DNA from: Gonium pectorale
Lineage: Eukaryota > Chlorophyta > Chlorophyceae > Chlamydomonadales > Volvocaceae
Assembly: GCA_001584585.1 (NCBI GenBank)
Contig: LSYV01000033.1
Location: 283,802 to 294,232 of the forward strand
Direction of reading: 5' to 3'
DNA: 10,431 nucleotides
Part shown: one piece after another, positions 1 to 7,936 of the stretch
Numbering within the stretch: position 1 is the first letter of the stretch
How the letters are laid out: the number at the start of each line of letters is the position of its first letter
The notes under the pieces: model-generated
Seen by the model: the letters and a program-made list of their open reading frames with translations, nothing else
Told to the model about the DNA's origin: nothing
The model's database searches: none
Translations under genes and position numbers: made by a program

Positions 1-75
1 CGAGCTGCATGTTGTTTTGCGAGTCGCCCGTGCTATGAGCACCTTCGCGACCTAATTTGAAGGGGCGCATTGCAG

Positions 76-279
76 TTCAAGCGCCGGGACATGATTACGA
101 TTATGAAGGAGGCCCCACCTGCTGAGGTGGCAGCCTATTTGCAGGCTGTCTGGGATACTAGGCACGCCATACTTCGGCGCCAGGCGCTGAAGCGGGGTAG
201 AGACGGCAATCATGATCCTTTACCCCACCCCACCACTCGCATTTCGTCCATGGCCCCCCCGGCTTTGACGGACGTGTAA
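76..279 (+). CDS. 3'-terminal exon of an unrecognised plus-strand gene
   Basis: A plausible acceptor, CATTGCAG, precedes the exon, with a branch-like CTAAT about 20 bases upstream. The frame then reads FKRRDMITIMKEAPPAEVAA, YLQAVWDTRHAILRRQALKR and on to a TAA at 277-279. The first 45 residues look like ordinary charged, helix-forming coding sequence; the last 20 (PLPHPTTRIS and onward) are less convincing and the exon could end earlier at a GTAGAG near 198. There is no in-frame ATG at its beginning, since the upstream frame hits a TGA at 58-60, so earlier exons should lie left of the window. TGTAA signals at 275-279 and 282-286 fit a transcript ending here. No family recognised. It converges on LRR copy 1. 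Confidence 0.4.
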   Translation, partial: FKRRDMITIMKEAPPAEVAAYLQAVWDTRHAILRRQALKRGRDGNHDPLPHPTTRISSMAPPALTDV

Positions 280-286
280 CCTGTAA
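275..286 (+). terminator. Overlapping pair of TGTAA poly(A) signals
   Basis: TGTAA occurs at 275-279 (including the stop codon of the exon at 76-279) and again at 282-286, with a third at 403-407. TGTAA is the usual polyadenylation signal of volvocine green algae, so the cluster supports a plus-strand transcript end here. Confidence 0.45.
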
Positions 287-503
287 CCTGTAGCTAGCTC
301 GCACTGGTTAAGAAGGCCACAGCCCGCGCGAAAGTACGCCACGCAGCTATACGTCACACAGTACGGCGTTGCCCACGTTTACTTCACATACTGCTGCGAC
401 AGTGTAACAGCGTGTGCGACGCGTCCGTACGCATCTTACGGTCTGTCTGTGCGTACGGCACGCACGTCCGTACGGGGCCACTGTGAGTACTGCACGTCCG
501 TAC
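280..503. other. Putative intron 3 start of LRR copy 1, with repeated GTACGGACGTG word
   Basis: Directly after exon 3 of copy 1 the minus strand reads GTACGGACGTG, also found at the copy 2 donor. The same 11-base word recurs at 463-473, 30 bases further along, and a shorter form (GTACGGACGC) sits at 421-430. Similarity to the copy 2 intron fades within roughly 20 to 40 bases. No further exon recognised. Confidence 0.4.
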
Positions 504-1336
504 CTGGTAGCGGCAGCTGACGCCCTCCCAGCCGTCGCCCTCCCAGTCGAAACCTGTACGCGGGGCGGGCTTTAGTCCGCTAAGTCCGCATGTGCGCTGG
601 CCCCGTTGCCGGGGAGGTTGGTTGGTTGGTTGGTTGGTTTCAAATTCAAGGCGTCCCCACCCGCGCCAGCCTCCGTGCACGACTACGAGCTATGGTGGCC
701 CCCTCCCTCCTGCCCTCCCCTCCCTCTTGCACCCTGGCACGCAGACCCCCACCCGCGCACGCAGCCACCCCCCCGCCCCACCCATCCCACCGCACGGGTC
801 CACTCCGCAGCCGCCGTCCGGTCGGCATGTGTGCACGGGCCACTTGTCCATGGCCCCGCGCCACTGCGGGTCGCGGTCGCGGACCTCCTGGTACACAGCC
901 AGCAGCGCAAACACTGCAGCGGGTGGGGGTGCGAGGGGGCGGTGGTGGGGGCGTGGAGTTGGGAAGGGGGAGAGGAGGGGGAGGGGGGCCCAAGCGCTAG
1001 TGGGGAGAGGGGAGCCGAGCCACCTAGACGATGTGCTGCTGGCGTCACTGGCACCGATCAGTGCCGCCTGGTGACCCACGGGTCGCTCACCATGCCCGCG
1101 TCCATCGCGATCCCCCATGCGCCGCCCCGTCACCCACCGTCCCGCTCCAGCGTCTTGGCCTCCGCCAGCAGCCGCCCGCCCCCGCCACCGCCGCATACCA
1201 TCAGCAGCCCCACGGTGGCCACTGCCGTCGCCGCCAGCCAGCAGCCAGGCACCAGCCGCTGCCGCGACGACGGCCGCCTCCGCCGCAGCTGGCCAGTGCC
1301 TACGCTGCCGCCTCCGTGGAGGCAGCTCGCCGACAT
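504..1336 (-). CDS. LRR protein copy 1, 5' exons only (partial or truncated paralogue)
   Basis: Counterparts of the first three exons of the gene at 3972-7936: 1336-1138, 913-791 and 553-504, with identical phases (1, 1, 0) and GT-AG borders. They encode 124 residues: MSA start, basic RRRRPSSRQR, hydrophobic LVPGCWLAATAVATVGLLMVC (first 20 residues form the membrane segment), KTLERD, then the LRR N-terminal cap ending WEGVSCRYQ. Exon 2 differs from its partner at 2 of 123 bases. No match to exon 4 (WNWDKSVP...) is found between 503 and 1. In copy 2 that intron is 476 bases, so a slightly longer intron would put exon 4 off the window; truncation is equally possible. Without splicing, the frame reads through to a TGA at 384-386. 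Role inferred from the full copy: surface or secreted LRR protein. Confidence 0.7.
616..639 (+). repeat. GGTT tetranucleotide microsatellite, six units
   Basis: Six perfect GGTT units followed by one extra T, inside intron 2 of LRR copy 1. The corresponding intron of copy 2 lacks it, so it arose or was lost after duplication. Confidence 0.9.
921..988 (+). repeat. G-rich tract in intron 1 of LRR copy 1, G-quadruplex potential
   Basis: The plus strand carries at least seven runs of three or more G within 68 bases. On the gene's own (minus) strand this is a long pyrimidine tract ending at the exon 2 acceptor CTGCAG, so it may simply act as the polypyrimidine tract. A shorter related tract lies at 7469-7515 in copy 2. 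Confidence 0.6.
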
Positions 1337-2040
1337 TGGGGCCACCGGCGGGTGAGGCTGCACCTGCAACCCGCTGCAGGTGGTTTCGTACCCTGTCTCT
1401 GTCTGCTCAGGCGGCTGCGCGTGCCGGCACTCCCGGGCGACGTACGAACGTTCGCCTGCCGTGTGGCGGTCTGGTTGACGCCGGGGCCTGGTTGACAGCC
1501 GGTATGCGGAGCGCTGCTGCTGGTGCTGCAGGTGCTACTGGCTGCAGGCGCTACTGACTGCAGATGTGAGCGGAGCAGCTCGTCTCCGGGGCCTAGGCGA
1601 GCTGCTGCAGGGCTGCAGGGCTGCGAGCTTCGAGCTGTGCGATGCGGGCCGGCGCGATGCGGCGGCTACAGGCAGCACACTGGGCCGGTGCCGGGGCGGC
1701 CTATCTTTCGTAGTCGATGACAGCTTATGAAACGCGCGCGGTGTAACGGGGGCGGACGCCGCGTTGGGGCGGTATCGAAGGGGCGTGGGGTGGGGGGTGG
1801 GGGGCGGACGACCTGTCCGTCACCAGCACCCGCATCTGACAGCGAGCTGTCAGGCCGGCGGCGGGCGCGCGCTAGGCCGTCACGTACCTCGGTCGGTGTA
1901 CCGTGTGCCCCGACGCTGCCCCGACACGTGCGCACAAGATACCCACTCCGTCAAAGCGTCAATCGATGACAACGACACCCGCCGTGCACACCTGCCTGTG
2001 CTTGCGCTGTGCACTTCGCGAAGCGCGCCAGGGCAAGTTC
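1337..2040. other. Intergenic region upstream of LRR copy 1
   Basis: Beyond the MSA start codon of copy 1 this stretch should hold its 5' UTR and promoter, reading leftward. I see no clear TATA box. It is GC-rich with short CTGCAGG/CTGCTG-type direct repeats at about 1500-1630 and a G-rich run at about 1780-1806. The long frames here are low-complexity Pro/Arg/Ala translations on several frames at once, so none is called as a gene. Confidence 0.4.
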
Positions 2041-2570
2041 GACGAGTTGCATGCTCGGCTCGTATGGGCACTTGTAACACACACACCCAGAAAAATGGGA
2101 AGGGTATGTCCCCACGGTGGTGGAAGGGCGTGGAGATTGAGTACATGAAGTCCGGGGGCTGGATGCTGTACGATGTTTGGGCATTTTGGATATGTTGCAG
2201 GGTTTCGGCCCTCAGAAGCATACTTCTACGGTTACTGCCGTACGGATGGTTTCTCTTACGACAATACACACTAAACCCAGGCTATTTTCTACAATTGCCA
2301 AGTTTGCATACGTGTCCTCACGACGCCAAGCTGATGTGTCACAGTTGCGCTTTTTTTTCTTGTTCTGGGACTCACGGCTAAGACAACGGATGTCTCACCC
2401 ACTCTACCATGGCGGATCGGGAGCCCATCGGCTCGTGTGGCCTGCAGCCCCTCTGAGGAGCCTGTATTCTGAAATCTGTATCTGCTGGACGCTTCTGCTA
2501 TCCAGACGACGAGCCGCTGTCCTGCCCGCCGTACCTATATATACTGGAAACGTTGCGCCTCCGGGTGTGT
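2041..2570. other. AT-richer island, no recognised gene
   Basis: Base composition drops clearly in GC relative to both sides. It contains an isolated plus-strand TGTAA at 2073-2077, a T8 run near 2351-2358 and a TATATATA at 2536-2543. Plus-strand frames here give aromatic and hydrophobic peptides (for example EIEYMKSGGWMLYDVWAFW in one frame and a 133-codon ATG frame at 2177-2578), but without splice logic, repeats or a recognisable domain. It could be an old transposon remnant or part of an unknown gene. Confidence 0.3.
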
Positions 2571-3971
2571 GTGGCTGAGAAGCAGGCGGGGCTTCCTCTG
2601 CCGCAGTGCAGTTTGCGGGCGTGCGTGGACCCCGACCAGCGCCACAGAATGCCGGACCGCCAAAAGAGGCACAACAGGACAAATGCCTTGAATTTGGTGG
2701 TGTGTTCGCGTGATTTGGTAAGCCGGGGAGGGGGCCGGGCGGGGAGCCAGGGTGCGGAGAGGACGACGAAGCGGCGGACTCTGATGACCCGTCCGGCAGG
2801 CACCATTGCACGCAGCACGAGGCAGACACGGCTACGGCGGGAGGGTACAAGTAGGGCAAGGCAGATGGGTGGACGACTCTTCCGTTTTCCACGCGGACAG
2901 CTTCGTGCGGGCGAGCGCCCGCGGGGCCTGGTGTATGTTCACTGCAAGGGAGCTCTCGTCGGGCAGGGTTGGGCAGGGCAGGGCTGGAGAGCCGGCCCGC
3001 CGGGCTGATAAATGGTGGTTGACGATTGGCGGCGGCTAGGTAGGTAGGCAGGTGGCGGGTGACATCCTGACTGACGTGACTGGGCGAGTGGGTGTGCATG
3101 ACGTCCCTGGGAGAGCCTTGCGGCAGGCACCTCGCCTTGCCTGCTGGAGCCACCGGCGGCGGGTCCACGTTGCGTGTTGTTGTCCGGGAGGGATCGGGGA
3201 CTCCCTCAACAGACATAATCGATTTGGGTACACTCACGCACGGGCCGGGGTGCGCAGCCGCCGCAACAATCGTTCTATGCAGAGCACCGGCACCGCCAGC
3301 CGGAGTCCGGTGGCTTATGTTGTTCCTGGGGAGGCGCCATCACGCACCCAGCTTCGCCGCGCCGCGCACATCCTTCCACCAACGCACTCGGCGAAAGGGG
3401 GTTGTGCCCCCTCACCCCAAACCCCTCGTACGCGCCGTGGAGGCAATCAAAAGGAAAATAAAGCATCATCATCGTTGCGTCATTGTTGGTATGAATAGCG
3501 GAACCGGGCTGGACTGCCCGCGTGCTTCTGCACGTACTTCTGCACGCCTACGGTACCTATTCACGGCCTGCATGCCGCATCCACGGCCTTTTCTGCCTGC
3601 AAGCCCTGAATTCCAGTCCCTGATTCGTGTCCTCTCCTGGGCCCTCGTCGCGCCAGACGGCTGCCAGCCACCCCGCCGGGTCGCTACCCGTTTCCTCCGC
3701 CCCGGCGTTGACGCCCCGCGGCGGGAGGTGGGGCTTCTGCGACCCATACCGAAGCTCAGCCCAGCTTGGTCGGTGGCCGCGACTCGAAGTGGGGGCTGCG
3801 GCGGGTGCGCCACCCCGTGTGGGCCGGCCGTACATATACTACGCGTGTGTGCCGTACACTCGCGCACCAAGAGGACGCACCCCTCTCTCGCCGTGGGGCC
3901 ACCTCCCACTCACGCACACGTCGCTGCGACGCCGACGACCCGAACGCTGGGTGCGGACTTGCAGGGCGAGC
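2571..3971. other. Intergenic region downstream of LRR copy 2
   Basis: This should contain the 3' UTR of the minus-strand LRR gene just below 3972. I found no minus-strand TGTAA (TTACA on the plus strand) between about 3180 and 3971, so the poly(A) site is not located. Long frames on both strands are Pro/Arg/Gly-rich and mutually overlapping, with no recognisable domain. A short direct repeat, CTTCTGCACG, occurs at about 3525-3548. Confidence 0.35.
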
Positions 3972-6900
3972 CTACTTCTTGCTGGGGCCAACAGCTTCGC
4001 CAATGTTGTCATTTACGGCCGCGCCGTCTGGCGCAGCCGCCACGGCGGCAGCGGCGATCCTTGGCGCGCCGCCGCCTCCTCCACCTCCGCCTCCTGCGTT
4101 CTTGGCGGCGAAGAAGCGGAGCACGGATTCGCGGAAGTCCGCCACCACGGGGCAGCGCAGCCCGGCCGCCAGCGCAGCGTCGCCGCCGGGGAAGGGCGGG
4201 CAGCGGGACCTGGACGAAACATCATTTCAGCGGGAGCAAGGGAGGGGCCGCTGAAGTCCGCTGAGGGCCGCAGAAGAGGCACAGGACCGATTGCCTGGGG
4301 GCGAGGAGGGTTGACTGGTGGCAGCATACGGCGATGCGCGCGGAAAGGCAGGACGGAGGCCAAGGGCGGGTCGCGAAGGCTCTTCCGACCCTCAGCTTTG
4401 CTTTCTTGGCCCCTCCGATGAGGACGGCCGCCCTGGGGGCGCCGGGTCGTGCGTGACACCGGGTGGTGGTGGTGGTGGTGGTGGACCATCCACGGACCCG
4501 GGGGTCGGCTCACCACTGCGCTGCGACAATGCGCTGCGGCATACTGCGCCGCCGTGCGTGCGTGCGGGGCCCCACCGCCGCCCCTCCCCAGCCCCGCGCC
4601 CTGGCCCCGGCCCCCCCCATCCCTCGGCCGTCGGCCCGCACGCACGTCCCCGCACCCTCTTTCCCCCTTGTACCACCCCACACCCGCCTGCCCACCAGCC
4701 ACATGCACGACTGCTACCGCGTAGTAGGTACATGTACATCCTCGCCCCTCGATTAGCGCATATGGCTGACCCTACCTCGCCCCTTCTCTCTGTCCCTTCG
4801 TTCCAGACCCGCCCCCCGGTCGCTCCTTCGTCCTTCCCAAGCTCAGCTTACTCTCTCACCCGGTGAGAACGCTGGTCTTCCTCACCCACCATCAATTCTG
4901 CTACCCAATCTCTCTCACCGTCAGAGACACAGCTCCTTTGTCCCCAAGCCCTAGCTCCGCTGCCGGTCAGTCCTCCCCGTCAGACCCTCGGCCTCCCTCC
5001 CCGCCCCACCGCCCGCCCAGTCCAGGCCCTCACCGCTCACCCGGTGCGTACGCGGGTGCCCGACACGTCGGTTCCGATGAGCGGGTCGCGCGTGAAGCCC
5101 GGGCAGGGCGGCCCGAACAGCCCGCCGCACCAGCGGTTGAAGGGCGGGGCGCCCTCGGGCACGCAGCCAGACAGGCCGCCGTTGCCGTCAAGCTCCAGCT
5201 CCACCAGGCTGGGGGGATGGGTGTTTGTTCGCATGTGGGTGTTTTGGGGGAGGGAGCCGGGTGCGAGGGAAGAAGGGGGATGGGGGAAGGAGGTCGTAGA
5301 TTGGCGGTTGACGGTTGCTGACAGTTGTGGTAGTTGTTGGTTGTTGGGCGGCGGGTTCACGATGCATGCCGGTCCGAGCGGCGCCGGGGCCGGCTGGCGT
5401 GGGACGCGACCAAGGTGAAAGCCCCTCATGGGTGGCCCCTAGCTGCCCATGAGTGTTAGCCATCCTTATCAGAATCCCCCCTAGCCACCCGACCTAGCCG
5501 CCTAGCCATGCTGCTGCCCAGCCAACCAAGCCAAGCAGGCCCACCCACTTCTTGAGCAGCCCCCACTCGGGCGGGATGGAGCCCACCAGCCGGTTGTTGC
5601 TGATGTCGATCTGCGGGCGAGCAGCGGGGCGGGGGCGGGGGACTGGATTGGAGAGGGTGCTGGGATGCCAATACCTGGACCACCGCGCACCCATCCCATC
5701 TATCTTCTTCATACAAAAGGATACTGTGCGTTGGTATCTAGCAGACAGGCGGCGGGTAGGTGGGAGGGAGAGTGGATGGCAGAACGAGGGGGAGGGCGGC
5801 ATGGTTGGGGTGCGCGCGCGGCGGAGGTGTATCATTAGGCATCATCTCTGTAGCTAGCTAGCCAGCTGGGGCGCGCGGCTTCGGGTTGGGCCGTCAGCCA
5901 AACTGGCCCTACCAATGTATAAAGCCGGGCTAACGCAGTCGTGCATCTGTACTTCATGCCCGTGTGCCGTATGTACATTCGTACGTACGTACCTCGATTA
6001 GGTTTTTGAGGCAGCCCCACTCGGGCGGCAGGGCGCCGGTGAGGCGGTTGGCGTCCAGGTCGATCTCGGTGAGGTTGGCCAGGAGGACGAGGCTCCTGAG
6101 TGTGGATAGATACACAGGATGCGATGTGTGGGTTGTGAGACAAGCTTGCGACACGCAGACCGGGCGGGGGATGGCAATGCACGGGAATGGGAGCGGGGCA
6201 GCAGCAGTGGCTGAGGCGGGGCGACGTCGCGGACCCTGGCGTGCTGGCGATGCAGGCAGCCAGCAGGTCCCTGCCTCCGAAGGCACGTACGACAACACTT
6301 TCGACGGGCGGGGTGCCGTTACGTTGCCCAGCTGCCCGAGCAGGCCGTGCACACTAACGCGCACAGGTTAACCCCCGCGACACACGCCTATCTACACGCA
6401 CGCACGCGCACACGCGCACGCACGTACCTGGGCATCGGCCCGCTTAGGCTCCGCTTGGGCAGGTGGAAATTGGTGACCACGCGCGGCACCGACTTGTCCC
6501 AGTTCCACTGCGCGCGACGGGTTGGGGCGGGGTCAGAAACGGGAAACGAACGGGAGATAGCGACGGGTTGGAGGGGGCCCGGGGGAGGGGACCGGGTAGG
6601 GATGGGTCGATGGGATGAGCGCAGGGTCGCGGATGGATGCAGCGTATCGTCATCTCCCGCTCATCGGGCGTTCGCCTGGCTCAACGTGTACAAGCAAGTG
6701 CCAAGCCCCAAGGTTCCCTCCAGCTTGGGACGCCCCTCGGGTGGCCTTCTCCGTCCGCTGCCTAGCCGGAGCTAGCCGGATCCCGCTTGGAAGGCGGACA
6801 CTTTCGCTTACGCGCCCCCATTTCCGGCCCTCAAGAGTTCGTCCGGGCCAGGTGGTTTCTCGAAAGGAAACCAGCGTGGGTGGGCGCGGGCTCCCCGCGG

Positions 6901-7936
6901 GAGCAGCAGTCGGTGAGAGCGAGCCGTACTGGAGTCGTACGGGTGCGTTTGTACGCGTGGCTGTGAGTGCGGCACGTCCGTACCTGGTAGCGGCAGCTGA
7001 CGCCCTCCCAATTCTCGGTCTCCCAGTCGAACCCTGTATGTACGTGGGTCGGGGCGCGGGGGCGGGGCGCTTTGGGGCGGCCGCAGAAGGAAAGGTACAT
7101 GTATAAGGGGCGCCATTAACGAAGCTCCACATTACGCCGTGTCCCGACGACGCGCCTCGGCCCTACTCCCTCGCGAAGCGAGACACGCATCTTGTGCCCT
7201 CCTCGCCGATACCCAGTTCATGTCAGCCACCCGCATCAACCCTAACCCGGTCGCCGCCCTCGGCCCCTCCCCGGTCCCCGCCTCCCGCCCACCAGCCACC
7301 CCCCCCCCGCCCCCTGCCCCCCGCCCCACCCATCCCACCGCACGGGTCCACTTCGCAGCTGCCGTCCGGTCGGCATGTGTGCACGGGCCACTTGTCCATG
7401 GCCCCGCGCCACTGCGGGTCGCGGTCGCGGACCTCCTGGTACACAGCCAGCAGCGCAAACACTGTGGCGGGTGGGGGTGCGAGGAGGCGGCGGGGGCGTG
7501 GAGTTGGGAAGGGGGAGAACAATGCAACTACCGTATCGCTTTGTATGTGTAACCTTACTTGTGCCTCTTGGCTCCACCTTTCGCCGCTCCCGCATCGAGC
7601 TGGGCCGAAAGCCGCCCGGCCGACCGCACCGCACAAGGTGACCCATGGGTCACTCCCGCTCGCGGGTCACTCCCCGCCCACACCGCACATCGGCACACAT
7701 CCACACACAAACGTGCAAATGGGTCACCCACCGTCCCGCTCCAGCGTCTTCGCCTCTGCCAGCAGCAGCCGGCCCCCGCCACCGCCGCACACCAGCAGCA
7801 GCCCCACGGTGGCCACCGCCGTCGCTGCCAGCCAGCAGCCAGGCACCAGCCGCTGCTGCCGCGACAATGGCCGCCGTTGCTGGGCATGGCCTCCGCCTCC
7901 GCCACCGCGTCGACTCGTACACCTTCGCGCCGACAT
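3972..7936 (-). CDS. Leucine-rich-repeat protein with N-terminal membrane segment, nine exons (LRR copy 2)
   Basis: Spliced minus-strand gene. Exons, 5' to 3': 7936-7732, 7461-7339, 7033-6984, 6507-6428, 6353-6291, 6095-5993, 5610-5549, 5208-5041, 4209-3972. Every intron is GT-AG and all phases match, giving 363 residues. Residues 31-50 are hydrophobic after a basic stretch (signal anchor or signal peptide). Residues 63-126 form an LRR N-terminal cap: LERDVFALLAVYQEVRD, then DPCGFDW and WEGVSC. LRR1 is about 137-160 (VTNFHLPKRSLSGPMP). Residues 182-205, 206-229 and 230 onward are 24-residue plant-type LRRs (e.g. LTEIDLDANRLTGALPPEWG). A cap with CVP, RWCGG and PPCPGF follows, then an Ala/Gly-rich tail ending GPSKK. 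Start chosen because copy 1 also begins MSA at the same place. By family knowledge such proteins are extracellular or surface binding proteins; the ligand is unknown and no kinase is present. Exon 5's 3' end and intron 8 are the least certain parts. Confidence 0.82.
4462..4482 (+). repeat. GGT trinucleotide microsatellite, seven units
   Basis: Seven perfect GGT units (ACC on the gene strand) within intron 8 of LRR copy 2. In a minus frame it reads as a His run, which is an artefact of the repeat. Confidence 0.9.
4854..4868. repeat. 15-base palindrome TCTCACC-C-GGTGAGA in intron 8
   Basis: Seven-base arms flank a single C. On the minus strand it contains CACCGGGTGAG, the same 11 bases that span the real exon 8 donor at 5036-5046, so it forms a second donor-like site 181 bases into the intron. 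Confidence 0.6.
5041..6507 (-). other. LRR-encoding exons 4 to 8 of copy 2
   Basis: Exon 4 begins exactly where cap exon 3 ends in phase 0 and encodes W-N-W-D followed by the first LRR. Exon 6 holds LTEIDLDANRLTGALPPEWG plus CLKN; exon 7 holds IDISNNRLVGSIPPEWGLLK; exon 8 completes the N of the split codon and reads LVELELDGNGGLSGCVPEG. LRR2 and LRR3 share the consensus L..IDL..NRL.G.IPPEWG.LKN with a strict 24-residue period. Exon borders cut the repeats at different points, so this is not a one-exon-per-repeat gene. Intron lengths 4 to 7 are 74, 195, 382 and 340 bases. Confidence 0.8.
6984..7461 (-). other. LRR N-terminal cap domain of copy 2 (exons 2 and 3)
   Basis: Exon 2 (7461-7339, 123 bases) and exon 3 (7033-6984, 50 bases) encode the capping domain placed before the first LRR. 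Exon 2 gives FALLAVYQEVRDRDPQWRGA followed by MDKWPV and the cysteine-containing PDGSCEVDPC. Exon 3 gives GFDWETENWEGVSCRYQ. The pattern aliphatic-LLAVYQ ... W ... PC ... W.GV.C is the plant LRRNT_2-type signature. The donor after DPCG (GTGGGATGGG) was preferred to an earlier GTGCAC because it alone gives phase 1, matching exon 3. Confidence 0.8.
7638..7653. repeat. Perfect 16-base palindrome GTGACCCATGGGTCAC
   Basis: Lies in intron 1 of LRR copy 2. The copy 1 counterpart at 1071-1086 reads GTGACCCACGGGTCGC, two substitutions from the palindrome. GGGTCAC recurs at 7664-7670 and 7721-7727, the last overlapping the exon 1 donor on the minus strand. Confidence 0.75.

Larger units (their letters stand above)
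4210..5040 (-). other. Intron 8 of LRR copy 2, with a GGT microsatellite
   Basis: An 831-base stretch between donor CACCGG/GTGAGC (exon end 5041) and acceptor CGTCCAG (exon start 4209). It is pyrimidine-rich on the plus strand and holds seven GGT units at 4462-4482. I see no LRR-like or other convincing exon in it. It is the longest intron of the model and the least certain: skipping it would end the protein at a TGA at 5037-5039, directly after the LRR C-terminal cap. Confidence 0.5.

Noticed and set aside
606..1355. 249-codon plus-strand frame and overlapping frames of similar length
   Set aside because: They are antisense to the three exons of LRR copy 1, whose splice phases and paralogue support the minus strand.
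2404..3237. 277-codon minus-strand frame
   Set aside because: Pro/Ser/Ala-rich, no domain, no splice logic, and no similarity within the window. Possible but unsupported.
3457..3462. AATAAA hexamer on the plus strand
   Set aside because: No plus-strand gene ends nearby, and the likely host group uses TGTAA rather than AATAAA.
3092..4264. Longest open frame of the window (390 codons, plus strand)
   Set aside because: Pro/Arg/Ala-rich translation that overlaps the antisense of LRR exon 9 and intergenic DNA; no domain, and several other frames are open over the same stretch, as expected at very high GC.
4013..4708. Minus-strand frame with a seven-His run
   Set aside because: The His run is the GGT microsatellite read in one frame; the same DNA is LRR exon 9 in a different frame plus intron 8.
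5037..5039. TGA stop directly after exon 8 as the end of the LRR gene
   Set aside because: The stop overlaps a strong donor (GTGAGC), and splicing to 4209 gives the correct phase and a protein-like last exon; kept as an alternative ending.
6323..6353. Shorter exon 5 ending at LLGQLGN with donor GTAACG
   Set aside because: It looks natural as LRR sequence but leaves phase 0, while exon 6 needs phase 2, so the reading frame would break.
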